Source of the DNA: CAXXOK01 sp963675655
GTDB taxonomy: Bacteria > Bacillota > Clostridia > Christensenellales > Aristaeellaceae
NCBI GenBank assembly: GCA_963675655.1
Contig: OY776489.1
Location: 2,046,001 to 2,110,000, forward strand
DNA: 64,000 nt
Direction of reading: 5' to 3'
Shown: positions 1 to 7,827 of the stretch, one piece after another
Layout of the letters: each line of letters opens with the position of its first letter
Numbering within the stretch: position 1 is the stretch's first letter
The notes under the pieces: model-generated
What the model was told of the DNA's origin: nothing
Databases searched by the model: none
What the model saw: only the letters and a program-made list of their open reading frames with translations
Translations under genes and position numbers: made by a program

Positions 1-1
1 G

Positions 2-211
2 GCAGCATTAATTACGGGTGGATTTTTGGGGAATTTGCTGGATCGGATACATCTTGGGTATGTAACAGACATGGTATTTTTCCCATGGATGCCTTGGTAC
101 ATATGTAATTTGGCGGATATTGCCATCACTATCGGTGTAGTGATGCTGGCGATCAGCCTGCTGTTTCGGCCAAAGGATTGGATACGCAAAAACGGTGGAG
201 GCGCAGCATGA
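2..211 (+). CDS. lspA: Lipoprotein signal peptidase (signal peptidase II), C-terminal part
   Basis: The reading frame is open from the window edge, so the N-terminus is missing. LspA is a membrane aspartyl protease that removes the signal peptide from lipidated prolipoproteins. The visible part has the two conserved catalytic blocks: GNLLDR (first Asp) and a later CNLADIAI (second Asp), followed by a last membrane helix and a short basic tail ending DWIRKNGGGAA. The stop overlaps the ATG of the next gene (ATGA), which indicates co-translation with rluD, a common arrangement in Bacillota. Identification is from the motifs and the neighbour, and is firm for a fragment this short. Confidence 0.88.
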   Translation, partial: AALITGGFLGNLLDRIHLGYVTDMVFFPWMPWYICNLADIAITIGVVMLAISLLFRPKDWIRKNGGGAA

Positions 212-1170
212 AGCGTATAGTAACGGCGGCAGAGGATGGCCGTTTGGATGTATGGATCGCGCAGTGCTGCGATATTTCTAGGTCGCAGGCGGCAAAATGG
301 ATTGCAACTGGATATTGCAGTGTAAACGGTTCTGTTTGCACGAAGGCGGGCACGGCGGTGCACACAGGGGATGTGGCGGAAGTTGAGCACCCGGAGGCGG
401 TTGCGTCCGAAGTGATTGGCGAAGAAATTCCGATTACGATTTTGTATCAGGATGAAGATATCGCAGTTGTCAACAAGCCCTGTGGAATGGTGGTTCACCC
501 TGCCGCCGGCAACGAAACAGGTACGCTGGTAAACGCGCTTCTGTACGCTATGGATGATTTATCCGGTATTGGCGGCGTTAAGCGGCCGGGCATTGTTCAC
601 CGTTTGGACAAGGATACCAGCGGCGTGATACTGATTGCTAAAAACGATACGGCACATGTAGCGTTAAGCAAGCAGCTGAAAGACCGCACAATGGAGAAGC
701 ATTATCTGGCTGTTGTAGAAGGCGCGATGAAGGAGCCGCAGGGATTGATCGATCAGCCTATTGGCCGCAGCACGCGGGATCGCAAGAAGATGGCGGTATT
801 TCCGAAACAGTCTTTTGATTTTGGCAGCCATGGAACCGCCGCTGCAAGAGACGCGCAAACGGAATGGACGGTACTGGAACCACTCAAAGCGGCAACGCTT
901 CTGGATGTGCACATTTTAACGGGGCGGACGCATCAAATCCGCGTGCACATGCAGAGTGTGGGGCATCCGGTTGCCGGAGACCCAATCTACGGGTTGAAAC
1001 ATGGTGTGAGCGTTCCCAGGCTGATGCTGCATGCATATACGTTACGCTTCACCCACCCGCGTACAGGAAAAGAGTGCTCCTTTACCGCGCCGCCGCCGGA
1101 AGAATTTGCCGAGGCACTGCAAAAACTGCGCCTGACTGCTGTTGAGCCGCCTGCCGGGCCGCAAAGTTAA
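208..1170 (+). CDS. rluD: RluD-type 23S rRNA pseudouridine synthase
   Basis: About 320 aa, the usual RluD length. The N-terminal ~80 residues look like an S4 RNA-binding domain (SRSQAAKWIATGYCSVNG), followed by the catalytic RluA-type domain with the signature HRLDKDTSGVILIAK, whose Asp is the catalytic residue, and the later RTHQIRVHM block. The family isomerises uridines in large-subunit rRNA; in RluD of E. coli these lie in helix 69, but substrate cannot be read from sequence alone. An upstream in-frame TTG exists, but the ATG at 208 overlaps the lspA stop and gives the normal N-terminus. A second, divergent paralogue lies at 17013-17885. Confidence 0.92.
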   Translation: MKRIVTAAEDGRLDVWIAQCCDISRSQAAKWIATGYCSVNGSVCTKAGTAVHTGDVAEVEHPEAVASEVIGEEIPITILYQDEDIAVVNKPCGMVVHPAAGNETGTLVNALLYAMDDLSGIGGVKRPGIVHRLDKDTSGVILIAKNDTAHVALSKQLKDRTMEKHYLAVVEGAMKEPQGLIDQPIGRSTRDRKKMAVFPKQSFDFGSHGTAAARDAQTEWTVLEPLKAATLLDVHILTGRTHQIRVHMQSVGHPVAGDPIYGLKHGVSVPRLMLHAYTLRFTHPRTGKECSFTAPPPEEFAEALQKLRLTAVEPPAGPQS

Positions 1171-1298
1171 GCGAAACAAGAAAATCCTTATTTTACAAGG
1201 CGTTGGGCGATCTTTGAAAAGCATGTTACCGCTTTTATTTGCCCGGTGGGTATGATATAATGCAAAAGGTTGTAGAATGGTTGAAGAGAGGCGAAGGA

Positions 1299-2609
1299 AT
1301 GGTCAAGGTCGGCGTTGTATCGCTGGGCTGTGCAAAGAACCGTGTTGATACGGAGCTGATGCTGGGCATCCTGACTCAAAACGGATATACGGTAACACAG
1401 AACGAAACAGAAGCGGATGTGTTGATCGTCAACACCTGCGGGTTTATCAATCCAGCGAAGGAAGAAAGCATCGACACGCTATTGTCGCTGGCGGAATATA
1501 AAAAAAGCGGCCGCCTGAAACTGCTGGTTGCAACGGGTTGCCTGGTGCAGCGGTATGAAAAGGATTTGCTTGAGGAATTGCCGGAAGTGGATTTGCTGCT
1601 TGGTGTAAACCAATACGAGCGCCTGCCGGAGGCGATTGCCGAGGCACTGCAGGGGAAACGCGCTTCCTACTGTCAGGATGATTACCATATTCTCTCCGGT
1701 GAACGCGTGCTGACGACGCCTCCGTATATGGCATACATTCGCATTGCGGACGGATGCGATAATCGCTGTGCGTATTGCGCGATACCGCTAATCCGGGGCG
1801 GTTTTCGTTCCCGGCCAATGGAGGATGTGCTCAGCGAAATCCGCGCGCTTTCGCAAAACGGCGTACGGGAGCACGTATTGGTTGCGCAGGACACAAGCCG
1901 TTTTGGTATGGATACGCACGAACGCTCGCTGCTGCCCGATTTACTGGATCAAGCGGCGCGGATTGACGGCGTAACCTGGCTGCGTGTTTTATACTGCTAT
2001 CCAGATGAGGTAGATGAACACTTGCTGAAGGTAATGGCAGCGCACCCCAACATTTGCCGGTATATCGATCTGCCGCTCCAACATGCCGATCCCGAGGTAC
2101 TTCGCCTGATGAATCGGCGCGGGGATATGGACAAGGTGCGTGCATTTTTACACAAAGCAAGGGAAATGGGTTTTACCCTGCGTACGACGATGATCGTCGG
2201 TTTTCCGGGAGAAACCGAGAAGCAGTTTGAAGCGCTTTTAGATTTTGTACGGGAAATCCGCTTTGACCGGCTGGGCGCGTTTGCCTATTCCATTGAGGAT
2301 GATACACCTGCTGCCATCATGAAGGATCAGGTGCCGGAAACGGTAAAACAGGAACGGCTGGATCGATTGATGACGCTGCAACAGCAAATATCGCTGGAGC
2401 GCAATCAACTGCGCATTGGGCAAACAGAGTTAATGCTGGTGGAAAGCGTACGGGATGATGGCGTTGCCATTGCCCGCAGTGCGGCTGAAGCGCCGGATTC
2501 GGATGGGTTGATTTACCTGAGCGGAGCGGAGCATGTGTATCCGGGTGATTTTGTTACCGGTCACATTACCAGCGCCGAAAGCTACGACTTGGCAGGAGTG
2601 ATACGATGA
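1299..2609 (+). CDS. rimO: Ribosomal protein S12 methylthiotransferase RimO
   Basis: About 436 aa. RimO is a radical-SAM enzyme that adds a methylthio group to an aspartate of ribosomal protein S12. The N-terminal UPF0004 domain begins VGVVSLGCAKNRVDTE and carries the Cys residues for the auxiliary cluster (LGCAKN, VNTCGFI). The radical-SAM CxxxCxxC motif is CDNRCAYC near residue 150, and a C-terminal TRAM-like domain follows. The VSLGCAKN-VD opening favours RimO over MiaB. The start at 1299 has GAGGCGAAGG upstream; the longer frame from 1239 lacks a ribosome site. The stop overlaps pgsA by 4 bp. Confidence 0.93.
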   Translation: MVKVGVVSLGCAKNRVDTELMLGILTQNGYTVTQNETEADVLIVNTCGFINPAKEESIDTLLSLAEYKKSGRLKLLVATGCLVQRYEKDLLEELPEVDLLLGVNQYERLPEAIAEALQGKRASYCQDDYHILSGERVLTTPPYMAYIRIADGCDNRCAYCAIPLIRGGFRSRPMEDVLSEIRALSQNGVREHVLVAQDTSRFGMDTHERSLLPDLLDQAARIDGVTWLRVLYCYPDEVDEHLLKVMAAHPNICRYIDLPLQHADPEVLRLMNRRGDMDKVRAFLHKAREMGFTLRTTMIVGFPGETEKQFEALLDFVREIRFDRLGAFAYSIEDDTPAAIMKDQVPETVKQERLDRLMTLQQQISLERNQLRIGQTELMLVESVRDDGVAIARSAAEAPDSDGLIYLSGAEHVYPGDFVTGHITSAESYDLAGVIR

Positions 2610-3133
2610 ACTGGCCGAACAGGCTTACATTATTACGTGTGATATTGATTCCTTTTATTGTGATTTCACTGCAATTACACATGGACACGCTGGCGCTGAT
2701 CTTTTTCCTGCTGGCGTCTTTCACGGATTGGATGGATGGTCATTTGGCCCGGAAGCATGGCCACGTGACAAACTTTGGCAAGTTTTTAGATCCGGTGGCC
2801 GATAAACTGCTAGTGCTCTCCACTTTGATAGCATTGACCGGATTGGACCGCTTCCCGGCGTGGGTGTGCATTGTCGTACTGTTCAGAGAACTGGCGGTAG
2901 ATGGGCTTCGGCTGGTGGCAGCGCAGCGCGGGCAGGTAATTGCGGCAGGGCAGTTGGGGAAAATTAAGACTACGCTGCAAATGACAGCGATTGTGGTTGT
3001 GCTGCTGCATAACGCGCCATTTGGAAGTTTCCCCATGGATCAGCTGCTGATTTATCTGGCTGTTGCCATGACCCTATGGTCTGGCGTTGATTATTTTATC
3101 CGCAATATTGCTGTGATTAAACAGGATGTGTGA
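2606..3133 (+). CDS. pgsA: CDP-diacylglycerol--glycerol-3-phosphate 3-phosphatidyltransferase
   Basis: 175 aa integral membrane enzyme that makes phosphatidylglycerolphosphate, the committed step to phosphatidylglycerol and cardiolipin. The CDP-alcohol phosphotransferase motif is complete in residues ~43-67: DG, then AR, then FG, then DPVADK. The N-terminus MNWPNRLTLLRV is typical of PgsA. About four to five hydrophobic segments are visible. It overlaps rimO (ATGA) and the following pncC gene by 8 bp, so the group is translated as one unit. pgsA-cinA-recA order is conserved in many Bacillota, including B. subtilis. Confidence 0.94.
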   Translation: MNWPNRLTLLRVILIPFIVISLQLHMDTLALIFFLLASFTDWMDGHLARKHGHVTNFGKFLDPVADKLLVLSTLIALTGLDRFPAWVCIVVLFRELAVDGLRLVAAQRGQVIAAGQLGKIKTTLQMTAIVVVLLHNAPFGSFPMDQLLIYLAVAMTLWSGVDYFIRNIAVIKQDV

Positions 3134-3623
3134 CCCAATGGAGGATCAATTGCTAAACTTGGCGGATCAAGCGGTACGGCTGGCAAAACAAGCGGGTAAA
3201 ACCGTCGGTACGGCTGAAAGCCTGACGGCGGGGCTGATTGCCGCGACCCTCGCGGACATTTCCGGCGCTTCCGCGGTATTAATGGGCGGCATCATCAGCT
3301 ACGATCCAAAGGTGAAACATGCTTTACTCGGCGTATCGCAAGCCGTCATAGACGACGTCGGCGTGGTAAGCGAACTATGTGCCAGGCAAATGGCGCAAGG
3401 CGCGCGCAGTGCGCTGCATGTGGATATTGCTTTAAGTGCCACAGGCGTTGCCGGGCCGACAGGCGGCACGGAGGATACGCCGGTAGGTACGGTATATATC
3501 GGCTGTGCCACATCGCAAGGCGTACAGGTGCAGCGCTTTCAATTTATGGGAAACCGGCAGGCAGTGCGGCAGCAAACCGTCGCCAGTGCGCTCGCCATGT
3601 TGATACAATCTCTTGAAGTTTGA
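3126..3623 (+). CDS. pncC: CinA C-terminal domain protein (nicotinamide-nucleotide amidohydrolase, PncC type)
   Basis: 165 aa, equivalent to the C-terminal domain of CinA alone, without the N-terminal MoaB-like domain of full-length CinA. PncC deamidates nicotinamide mononucleotide for NAD recycling. Visible motifs are TAESLTAGLIAATL near the N-terminus, GGIISYDPKVKHALLGV, and the glycine-rich SATGVAGPTGGTEDTPVGTVYI. The start is uncertain: ATG 3126 overlaps pgsA, and an internal ATG at 3138 gives MEDQLLNLAD. In many relatives the full cinA gene lies between pgsA and recA, so the short form here is worth noting. Confidence 0.88.
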   Translation: MCDPMEDQLLNLADQAVRLAKQAGKTVGTAESLTAGLIAATLADISGASAVLMGGIISYDPKVKHALLGVSQAVIDDVGVVSELCARQMAQGARSALHVDIALSATGVAGPTGGTEDTPVGTVYIGCATSQGVQVQRFQFMGNRQAVRQQTVASALAMLIQSLEV

Positions 3624-3644
3624 TTGGAAAGGTGGATGCGCTTC

Positions 3645-4817
3645 ATGGCTACTAAAAAAACGACGACAAAAAAAACAATCGCTGTTACCAAAATGGACGG
3701 CGGAGATAGTTCGGCGCTGAAAGAAGAAAAGAAAAAGGCGCTGGAAAATGCGTTGAGCCAGTTAAACAAAGCCTATGGTAAAGGCTCAGTAATGAAGTTC
3801 AGCGATTCTGCAGCTGTACAGAACATGCAGGTCATCAGCACAGGCAACCTAAAGCTGGATTTGGCGCTGGGTGTAGGCGGCTTGCCGCGCGGCCGTGTGG
3901 TAGAAATTTACGGTCCGGAAAGCAGCGGTAAAACGACGGTTGCGCTGCACTGTGTGGCGGAAGCGCAAAAGGCCGGCGGTATTGCTGCTTTTATTGATGC
4001 AGAGCACGCGCTGGACCCCACATACGCCAGAAAACTGGGTGTGGATATTGATAACCTCTACATCAGCCAGCCGGATACAGGCGAGCAGGCGTTGGAAATT
4101 TGCGAAGCGCTGGTACGCTCCGGCGCGGTGGACATCGTTGTTGTAGACTCGGTTGCGGCGTTAGTGCCCAAGGCTGAAATCGAGGGTGAAATGGGCGATA
4201 GTTTCGTTGGCTTACAAGCGCGCCTGATGAGCCAAGCCTTGCGTAAGCTTACCGGCATCATCAGCAAGACCAACGCTGTGGCGATCTTCATTAACCAGTT
4301 GCGTGAAAAAGTCGGCGTGATGTACGGCAATCCTGAAACCACGACTGGCGGTCGCGCGCTGAAATTCTATGCGACCATCCGGTTGGATGTGCGCCGTGGC
4401 GAGCAGCTGAAAAACGGCACCGAGGTCATCGGTAACCGCACGAAGATTAAAGTTGTGAAAAACAAGGTTGCACCGCCCTTCCGCATTGCGGAGGTGGATA
4501 TTATCTACGGCGAAGGCGTCAGCAAAACAGGAACCTTGCTGGATATGGCGGTAGACCGCGATTTGATTCACAAAAGCGGCGCGTGGTTCAGCTTTGAGGA
4601 TCAGCGCATCGGGCAGGGCCGTGAAAATGCGCGCCAATTCCTCAAGGACAATCCCGATATTGCCGAACGGATTGATAAAATCATCCGTGAGGAAGCCATG
4701 GCGGAATTGAATGCCCATAGCAGCTCCGCGAGCGACGATACCACAGATGAGGATGTAAGTGATTCTGTGGATGCCGCGGCAGAGGAAGACCCGGATCTCG
4801 CACTGTTGGACGAGTAA
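3645..4817 (+). CDS. recA: Recombinase RecA
   Basis: About 390 aa. RecA forms the ATP-dependent filament on single-stranded DNA for homologous recombination and stimulates LexA cleavage. Walker A is GPESSGKTT; the ATPase core continues through FIDAEHALDP, VVDSVAALVPKAEIEGEMG and the loop 2 region around GVMYGNPETTTGG. The start at 3645 follows GGAAAGGTGG at 9-nt spacing; ATG 3636 would sit too close. The N-terminus carries an unusual Lys/Thr-rich stretch (MATKKTTTKKT) of about 30 residues before the conserved domain, and the C-terminus is acidic as in other RecA proteins. No LexA box was identified. A strong terminator follows. Confidence 0.97.
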   Translation: MATKKTTTKKTIAVTKMDGGDSSALKEEKKKALENALSQLNKAYGKGSVMKFSDSAAVQNMQVISTGNLKLDLALGVGGLPRGRVVEIYGPESSGKTTVALHCVAEAQKAGGIAAFIDAEHALDPTYARKLGVDIDNLYISQPDTGEQALEICEALVRSGAVDIVVVDSVAALVPKAEIEGEMGDSFVGLQARLMSQALRKLTGIISKTNAVAIFINQLREKVGVMYGNPETTTGGRALKFYATIRLDVRRGEQLKNGTEVIGNRTKIKVVKNKVAPPFRIAEVDIIYGEGVSKTGTLLDMAVDRDLIHKSGAWFSFEDQRIGQGRENARQFLKDNPDIAERIDKIIREEAMAELNAHSSSASDDTTDEDVSDSVDAAAEEDPDLALLDE

Positions 4818-4867
4818 TGGGGTCGACCCGTTACCGGAAAATTGACATAAACAACTGAAGAAGCGGT

Positions 4868-4916
4868 AACGAGGGCTTGCATGTGAAAATCACAAGATGC
4901 AAGCCCTCGTTTTCAT
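4868..4916 (+). terminator. Rho-independent terminator after recA
   Basis: Perfect 15-bp inverted repeat (4868-4882 and 4897-4911, stem core GAGGGCTTGCAT) with a 14-nt loop, ending in TTTTC. It lies 50 bp past the recA stop and closes the rimO-pgsA-pncC-recA run. Confidence 0.85.
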
Positions 4917-5149
4917 ATGATATTATGCCTGAAATCGTGGTAAAGGGGCTGTAAATAGGCTCGTTACTGTACTCTTGCTTTGCGAATCAAATGCCGTAGA
5001 ATGTAGCGGGCTTATGATTGCGTGTTTTATATGATGAATGACAGTAAGACCATTATCTATCGATGTATCAACTATAATTGCATTGCGAATACAAGGAACA
5101 GGCTTGATTAAGCCAGCCAATGGCGAATGAAGAAACATAGGTTAGGCAG
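4917..5149. other. Intergenic stretch between recA and dnaA terminators
   Basis: AT-rich spacer between two convergent terminators. A 71-codon minus-strand frame covers part of it, but it has no recognisable domain or ribosome site and I do not call it a gene. No perfect DnaA box was seen here. Confidence 0.5.
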
Positions 5150-5189
5150 TTAAATAAAATCACCCCTGTAAGTCAGTCTTACAGGGGTG
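5150..5189 (-). terminator. Rho-independent terminator after dnaA
   Basis: Perfect 12-bp stem (5161-5172 with 5178-5189, CACCCCTGTAAG) and a 5-nt loop. Read on the minus strand the stem is followed by ATTTTATTT. It lies about 20 bp past the dnaA stop and faces the recA terminator. Confidence 0.85.
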
Positions 5190-5207
5190 AATGTTACAAA
5201 AACAGGG

Positions 5208-6536
5208 CTATTTACTGTCCTTTATCTGCCTGCGCACGTCGTCCAGTAGGCTAGCAAGGCTGGGTGACTGTTTAATGGACTCTTCCACCTTATCAATGGA
5301 ACTCATAACCGTGGTATAGTGGCGGCCGCCAAAGGCATCGCCGATCTTGGTGAGGCTAAGGCCCAGCATTTCACGGGTGAGATACATGGCAATCTGTCGC
5401 GGTACGGTAATTTCGTGGTTGCGGCGGGGGCTTTTTAAATCGTCAACCGTAATGCCGTAATACGTCGCGACTGCATCCTGAATGCCATTTGTCGTTACCC
5501 GGCGGGATTCGCTGTGGTTAAACAGCTCGCGCAGCGCCTCGCGTGCCAGCTGCATATCAATCTGGCGGCGGGTGAGCGAGCTGTATGCGGTTAGCCGGGT
5601 AAGCGAGCCTTCCAGCTCACGTACGTTGGTATCTACTTTTTCCGCAATCAGCGATAAAATATCATCGCCGATGAGCAAGTGGTCATACTCCGCCTTTTTC
5701 CGCAAAATAGCAAGGCGGGTTTCAAAATCTGGGCGTTGAATATCCGCCAAAAGACCGCCTTCAAAACGGCTGCACAGCCGTTCTTCCAGCTTGTTGATCT
5801 CTTTAGGCGGACGGTCGGAGGTGACGACGATCTGCTTGCCGGCTTCGCGTAGATGGTTGAAGGTATGGAAAAACTCTTCTTCCGTACTGTGTTTGCCTGC
5901 AATAAACTGAATATCGTCCACCATCAGCAAATCCACCGTGCGGAAACGGTCACGGAACTGTTGGTTGGTGTTATTCTGCATCGCCATAATGAGTTGATTG
6001 GTAAAATCCTCGCTGGTGATGTAGAGAATCTTCATTTCGGGGTACAATTCATGGGCATAATGGCCAATCGCGTGCATCAGGTGGGTCTTGCCCAGTCCCA
6101 CACCGCCATAAATAAAAAGAGGATTGTACGCCTTGGCAGGCACTTCGGCGACCGCAAGCGAAACGGCGTGCGCAAAACGGTTGCCTGCACCGACTACGAA
6201 GGTATCAAAGGTATATTTCGGGTTTAGTAAACAGGGGTTTACGTCCGCCTGCTTGGCGGTCAGCTCGGTTTTGCGGGCTTGCAGCTCATCGTGGTTTAAA
6301 ATCTCCACGGTCAGCGCACGGCCGGCAGCGGTGGTAACCGCGTTCTGGATCTTCGTTAAATAGCGATCCACGCCAAAATCACGCATCAGCGCGTTGACGC
6401 ACTCGAGCAGAAAGCTGTTATCAATGACTGCATAAGGCTTTAAGGCGGATTTAATCCACGTTTCATACGAAACGCTGTTCATATCCTCCTTTAGTATTTT
6501 GCAGGCACTGCTCCAAATCTCTTCTGCGTTCAGCAA
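5208..6536 (-). CDS. dnaA: Chromosomal replication initiator protein DnaA
   Basis: 442 aa, full length. Domain I (residues ~1-80, IWSSACKILKEDMNS) is followed by a very short linker, the AAA+ domain with Walker A GGVGLGKTH, Walker B LLMVDDIQFIAGK and the arginine-finger region, then DNA-binding domain IV with the signature segment GRHYTTVMSSI. DnaA binds origin boxes and melts the origin. The start is TTG 6536 with GGAAAGG 10 nt upstream; the ATG at 6542 is out of frame and stops after three codons. The gene is alone and inverted among plus-strand genes; dnaN, recF and gyrB are not here, unlike the common dnaA-dnaN order. Confidence 0.96.
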   Translation of the reverse strand: MLNAEEIWSSACKILKEDMNSVSYETWIKSALKPYAVIDNSFLLECVNALMRDFGVDRYLTKIQNAVTTAAGRALTVEILNHDELQARKTELTAKQADVNPCLLNPKYTFDTFVVGAGNRFAHAVSLAVAEVPAKAYNPLFIYGGVGLGKTHLMHAIGHYAHELYPEMKILYITSEDFTNQLIMAMQNNTNQQFRDRFRTVDLLMVDDIQFIAGKHSTEEEFFHTFNHLREAGKQIVVTSDRPPKEINKLEERLCSRFEGGLLADIQRPDFETRLAILRKKAEYDHLLIGDDILSLIAEKVDTNVRELEGSLTRLTAYSSLTRRQIDMQLAREALRELFNHSESRRVTTNGIQDAVATYYGITVDDLKSPRRNHEITVPRQIAMYLTREMLGLSLTKIGDAFGGRHYTTVMSSIDKVEESIKQSPSLASLLDDVRRQIKDSK

Positions 6537-6564
6537 ATCATGTCAACCTTTCCGTTAAGTGAAT

Positions 6565-6570
6565 ATTATA
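6565..6570 (-). promoter_or_regulatory. dnaA: Possible -10 element of the dnaA promoter
   Basis: On the minus strand this is a TATAAT hexamer about 30 bp before the dnaA start codon. No good -35 element is visible at 16-18 bp, so this is a weak call, and it would leave a very short leader. Confidence 0.35.
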
Positions 6571-6818
6571 CAATCACAGAGCGACTGGCGACGTAAAGAA
6601 AAAACGAGAAATGTCTGTCGCATATGTGGGGAACCCTGCCATTTATAATTGTTGGGTGATTTCTCAGACGGTCTTTATCATATCAGAATCGAACCCGTTT
6701 GACAAGCGTGCATCAAAGGGGTTGAAATGAATAGGAAACCATTGCAATGACTGGTTACATACTAGCAGTAGTAGTGCCAGAAGGGGGGTACGCTAGAAAT
6801 CGGTGAAGGAGAGAGAAG

Positions 6819-6827
6819 TTATGCACA
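6819..6827 (+). promoter_or_regulatory. Perfect DnaA box
   Basis: TTATGCACA agrees at every fixed position with the DnaA-box consensus TTATNCACA. It directly precedes the AT-rich stretch in the dnaA upstream region. Confidence 0.55.
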
Positions 6828-7061
6828 AAAAGGAAACAATTTCCTATATAATGAATATTTATACATATAATGTGAATATAACTTTTTTATGAATTTGTAA
6901 AGCCAGTGATTACATGGCTTTACGGATATTTCACTTGGGAATGTAATGAAATTGTGAAGTAATACAAGGGAAACGTAACGGATTTGTAGAATGGTAGACT
7001 AAGTAGAAAACGCCTTACGGCCTGATAAACAGCCGACAAGCGAAGGGTAGGGGGACGAACT

Positions 7062-7580
7062 GTGGCCATTCCGGTGGACGTGAGGGATGTGGAACATGTG
7101 CTTCGGCCATGGCTTGGTTCCATGCTCCTTACCGCAACGCCCATCGTTGGGCAGATAACGGGTGTGTTAAAAGAATTTGCTCCTTACCGGCAAACGCTAT
7201 ATAACTTGAGAGATCAGGTGGAGCATGATATATTGGTAGGCATCAGCAAGGTAACCCGCGGCAGTATGTGCGTTGTGCTGGACGACTATTCATCCAGGCG
7301 TTTGTTCTTAAAAGACATTACCTATATGACGGATGATGTAATGGGGCTGGTGTTTGACAGCCTTACGCCGTTTTCCGCAAATTTTACCCGGCTTAACGAT
7401 TATGCACTGCACGAGGAGAGCCTTTCGGTGCTGCGTGTGTTGTACCAGAAATATGAGAATTTTTTTACGGTGGAAGAATATGCTTTTCTTATATCGATGA
7501 TTAAAAAGATCTATCCGCAGCAACGGTATTTGGAGTGGCTCAAGGAGCCGGGGGCACCACCGACGATGCATAAATGGTAA
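7062..7580 (+). CDS. Hypothetical protein, 172 aa
   Basis: I do not recognise this protein. It starts at GTG 7062, with AGGGGG seven nucleotides upstream. The sequence is a mixed globular protein without signal peptide or membrane helix: an early hydrophobic helix (MLLTATPIVGQITGVLKEF), a central beta-like part (MCVVLDDYSSRRLFLKDITY), and an aromatic, helical C-terminal half (VLYQKYENFFTVEEYAFLISM) ending GAPPTMHKW. It stands alone between the possible origin region and recD2. An A/T-rich palindrome follows at 7604-7624. Real coding is supported by its codon use, the ribosome site and the lack of a competing frame. Confidence 0.6.
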   Translation: MAIPVDVRDVEHVLRPWLGSMLLTATPIVGQITGVLKEFAPYRQTLYNLRDQVEHDILVGISKVTRGSMCVVLDDYSSRRLFLKDITYMTDDVMGLVFDSLTPFSANFTRLNDYALHEESLSVLRVLYQKYENFFTVEEYAFLISMIKKIYPQQRYLEWLKEPGAPPTMHKW

Positions 7581-7603
7581 GTATAGCCGTATATTTTCGG
7601 GCG

Positions 7604-7624
7604 GTGAAAAAATATTTTTTCGCC
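7604..7624 (+). terminator. Possible terminator after the 172-aa gene
   Basis: A 16-bp palindrome GAAAAAATATTTTTTC extended by two G-C pairs. The 3' arm itself supplies the T-run. It lies about 25 bp past the stop. Confidence 0.4.
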
Positions 7625-7718
7625 TGAAAAGGAATAAAATAGAAAAGATTTTGCTGGTTTATGCCTGGAAACATGTGATGATCATACTGCCTGAAAGATA
7701 GACGAACCTGATACAAAA

Positions 7719-7757
7719 CCCCCGGAAGCGAGGCTCCATTTGCTTCGAATTCGGGGG
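7719..7757. terminator. Hairpin upstream of recD2
   Basis: CCCCCG (7719-7724) pairs with CGGGGG (7752-7757) around an inner GAAGC/GCTTC stem with a 5-nt bulge. There is a T-run only on the minus-strand side, where no gene is seen upstream, so its role is unclear. Confidence 0.3.
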
Positions 7758-7772
7758 TCTCATTGTCTGCCG

Positions 7773-7802
7773 TTGTACGGCAAGCGGGAAACGTGCTATA
7801 AT
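7773..7802 (+). promoter_or_regulatory. Predicted promoter of recD2-comF
   Basis: TTGTAC (7773-7778), 18-bp spacer, TATAAT (7797-7802), 25 bp before the recD2 start. Reading by eye only. Confidence 0.5.
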
Positions 7803-7827
7803 CCATTAAGAAACGGAGGAGAGCAAC

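Larger units (their letters stand above)
6537..7061. other. Candidate replication origin region next to dnaA
   Basis: A 525-bp gene-free stretch between dnaA and the 7062 gene. It contains one perfect DnaA box (TTATGCACA at 6819-6827, matching TTATNCACA), a one-mismatch box on the other strand near 6870 (TGTGAATAT), and between and after them an AT-rich run at about 6835-6900 resembling an unwinding element. Proximity to dnaA is typical of oriC in Bacillota. Against it: only one perfect box is visible and dnaN is absent. GC-skew over the whole genome would decide. Confidence 0.4.

Noticed and set aside
4212..4718. 168-codon minus-strand frame over recA
   Set aside because: Shadow of recA.
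4923..5138. 71-codon minus-strand frame between recA and dnaA
   Set aside because: No ribosome site or known motif; it lies between two terminators.
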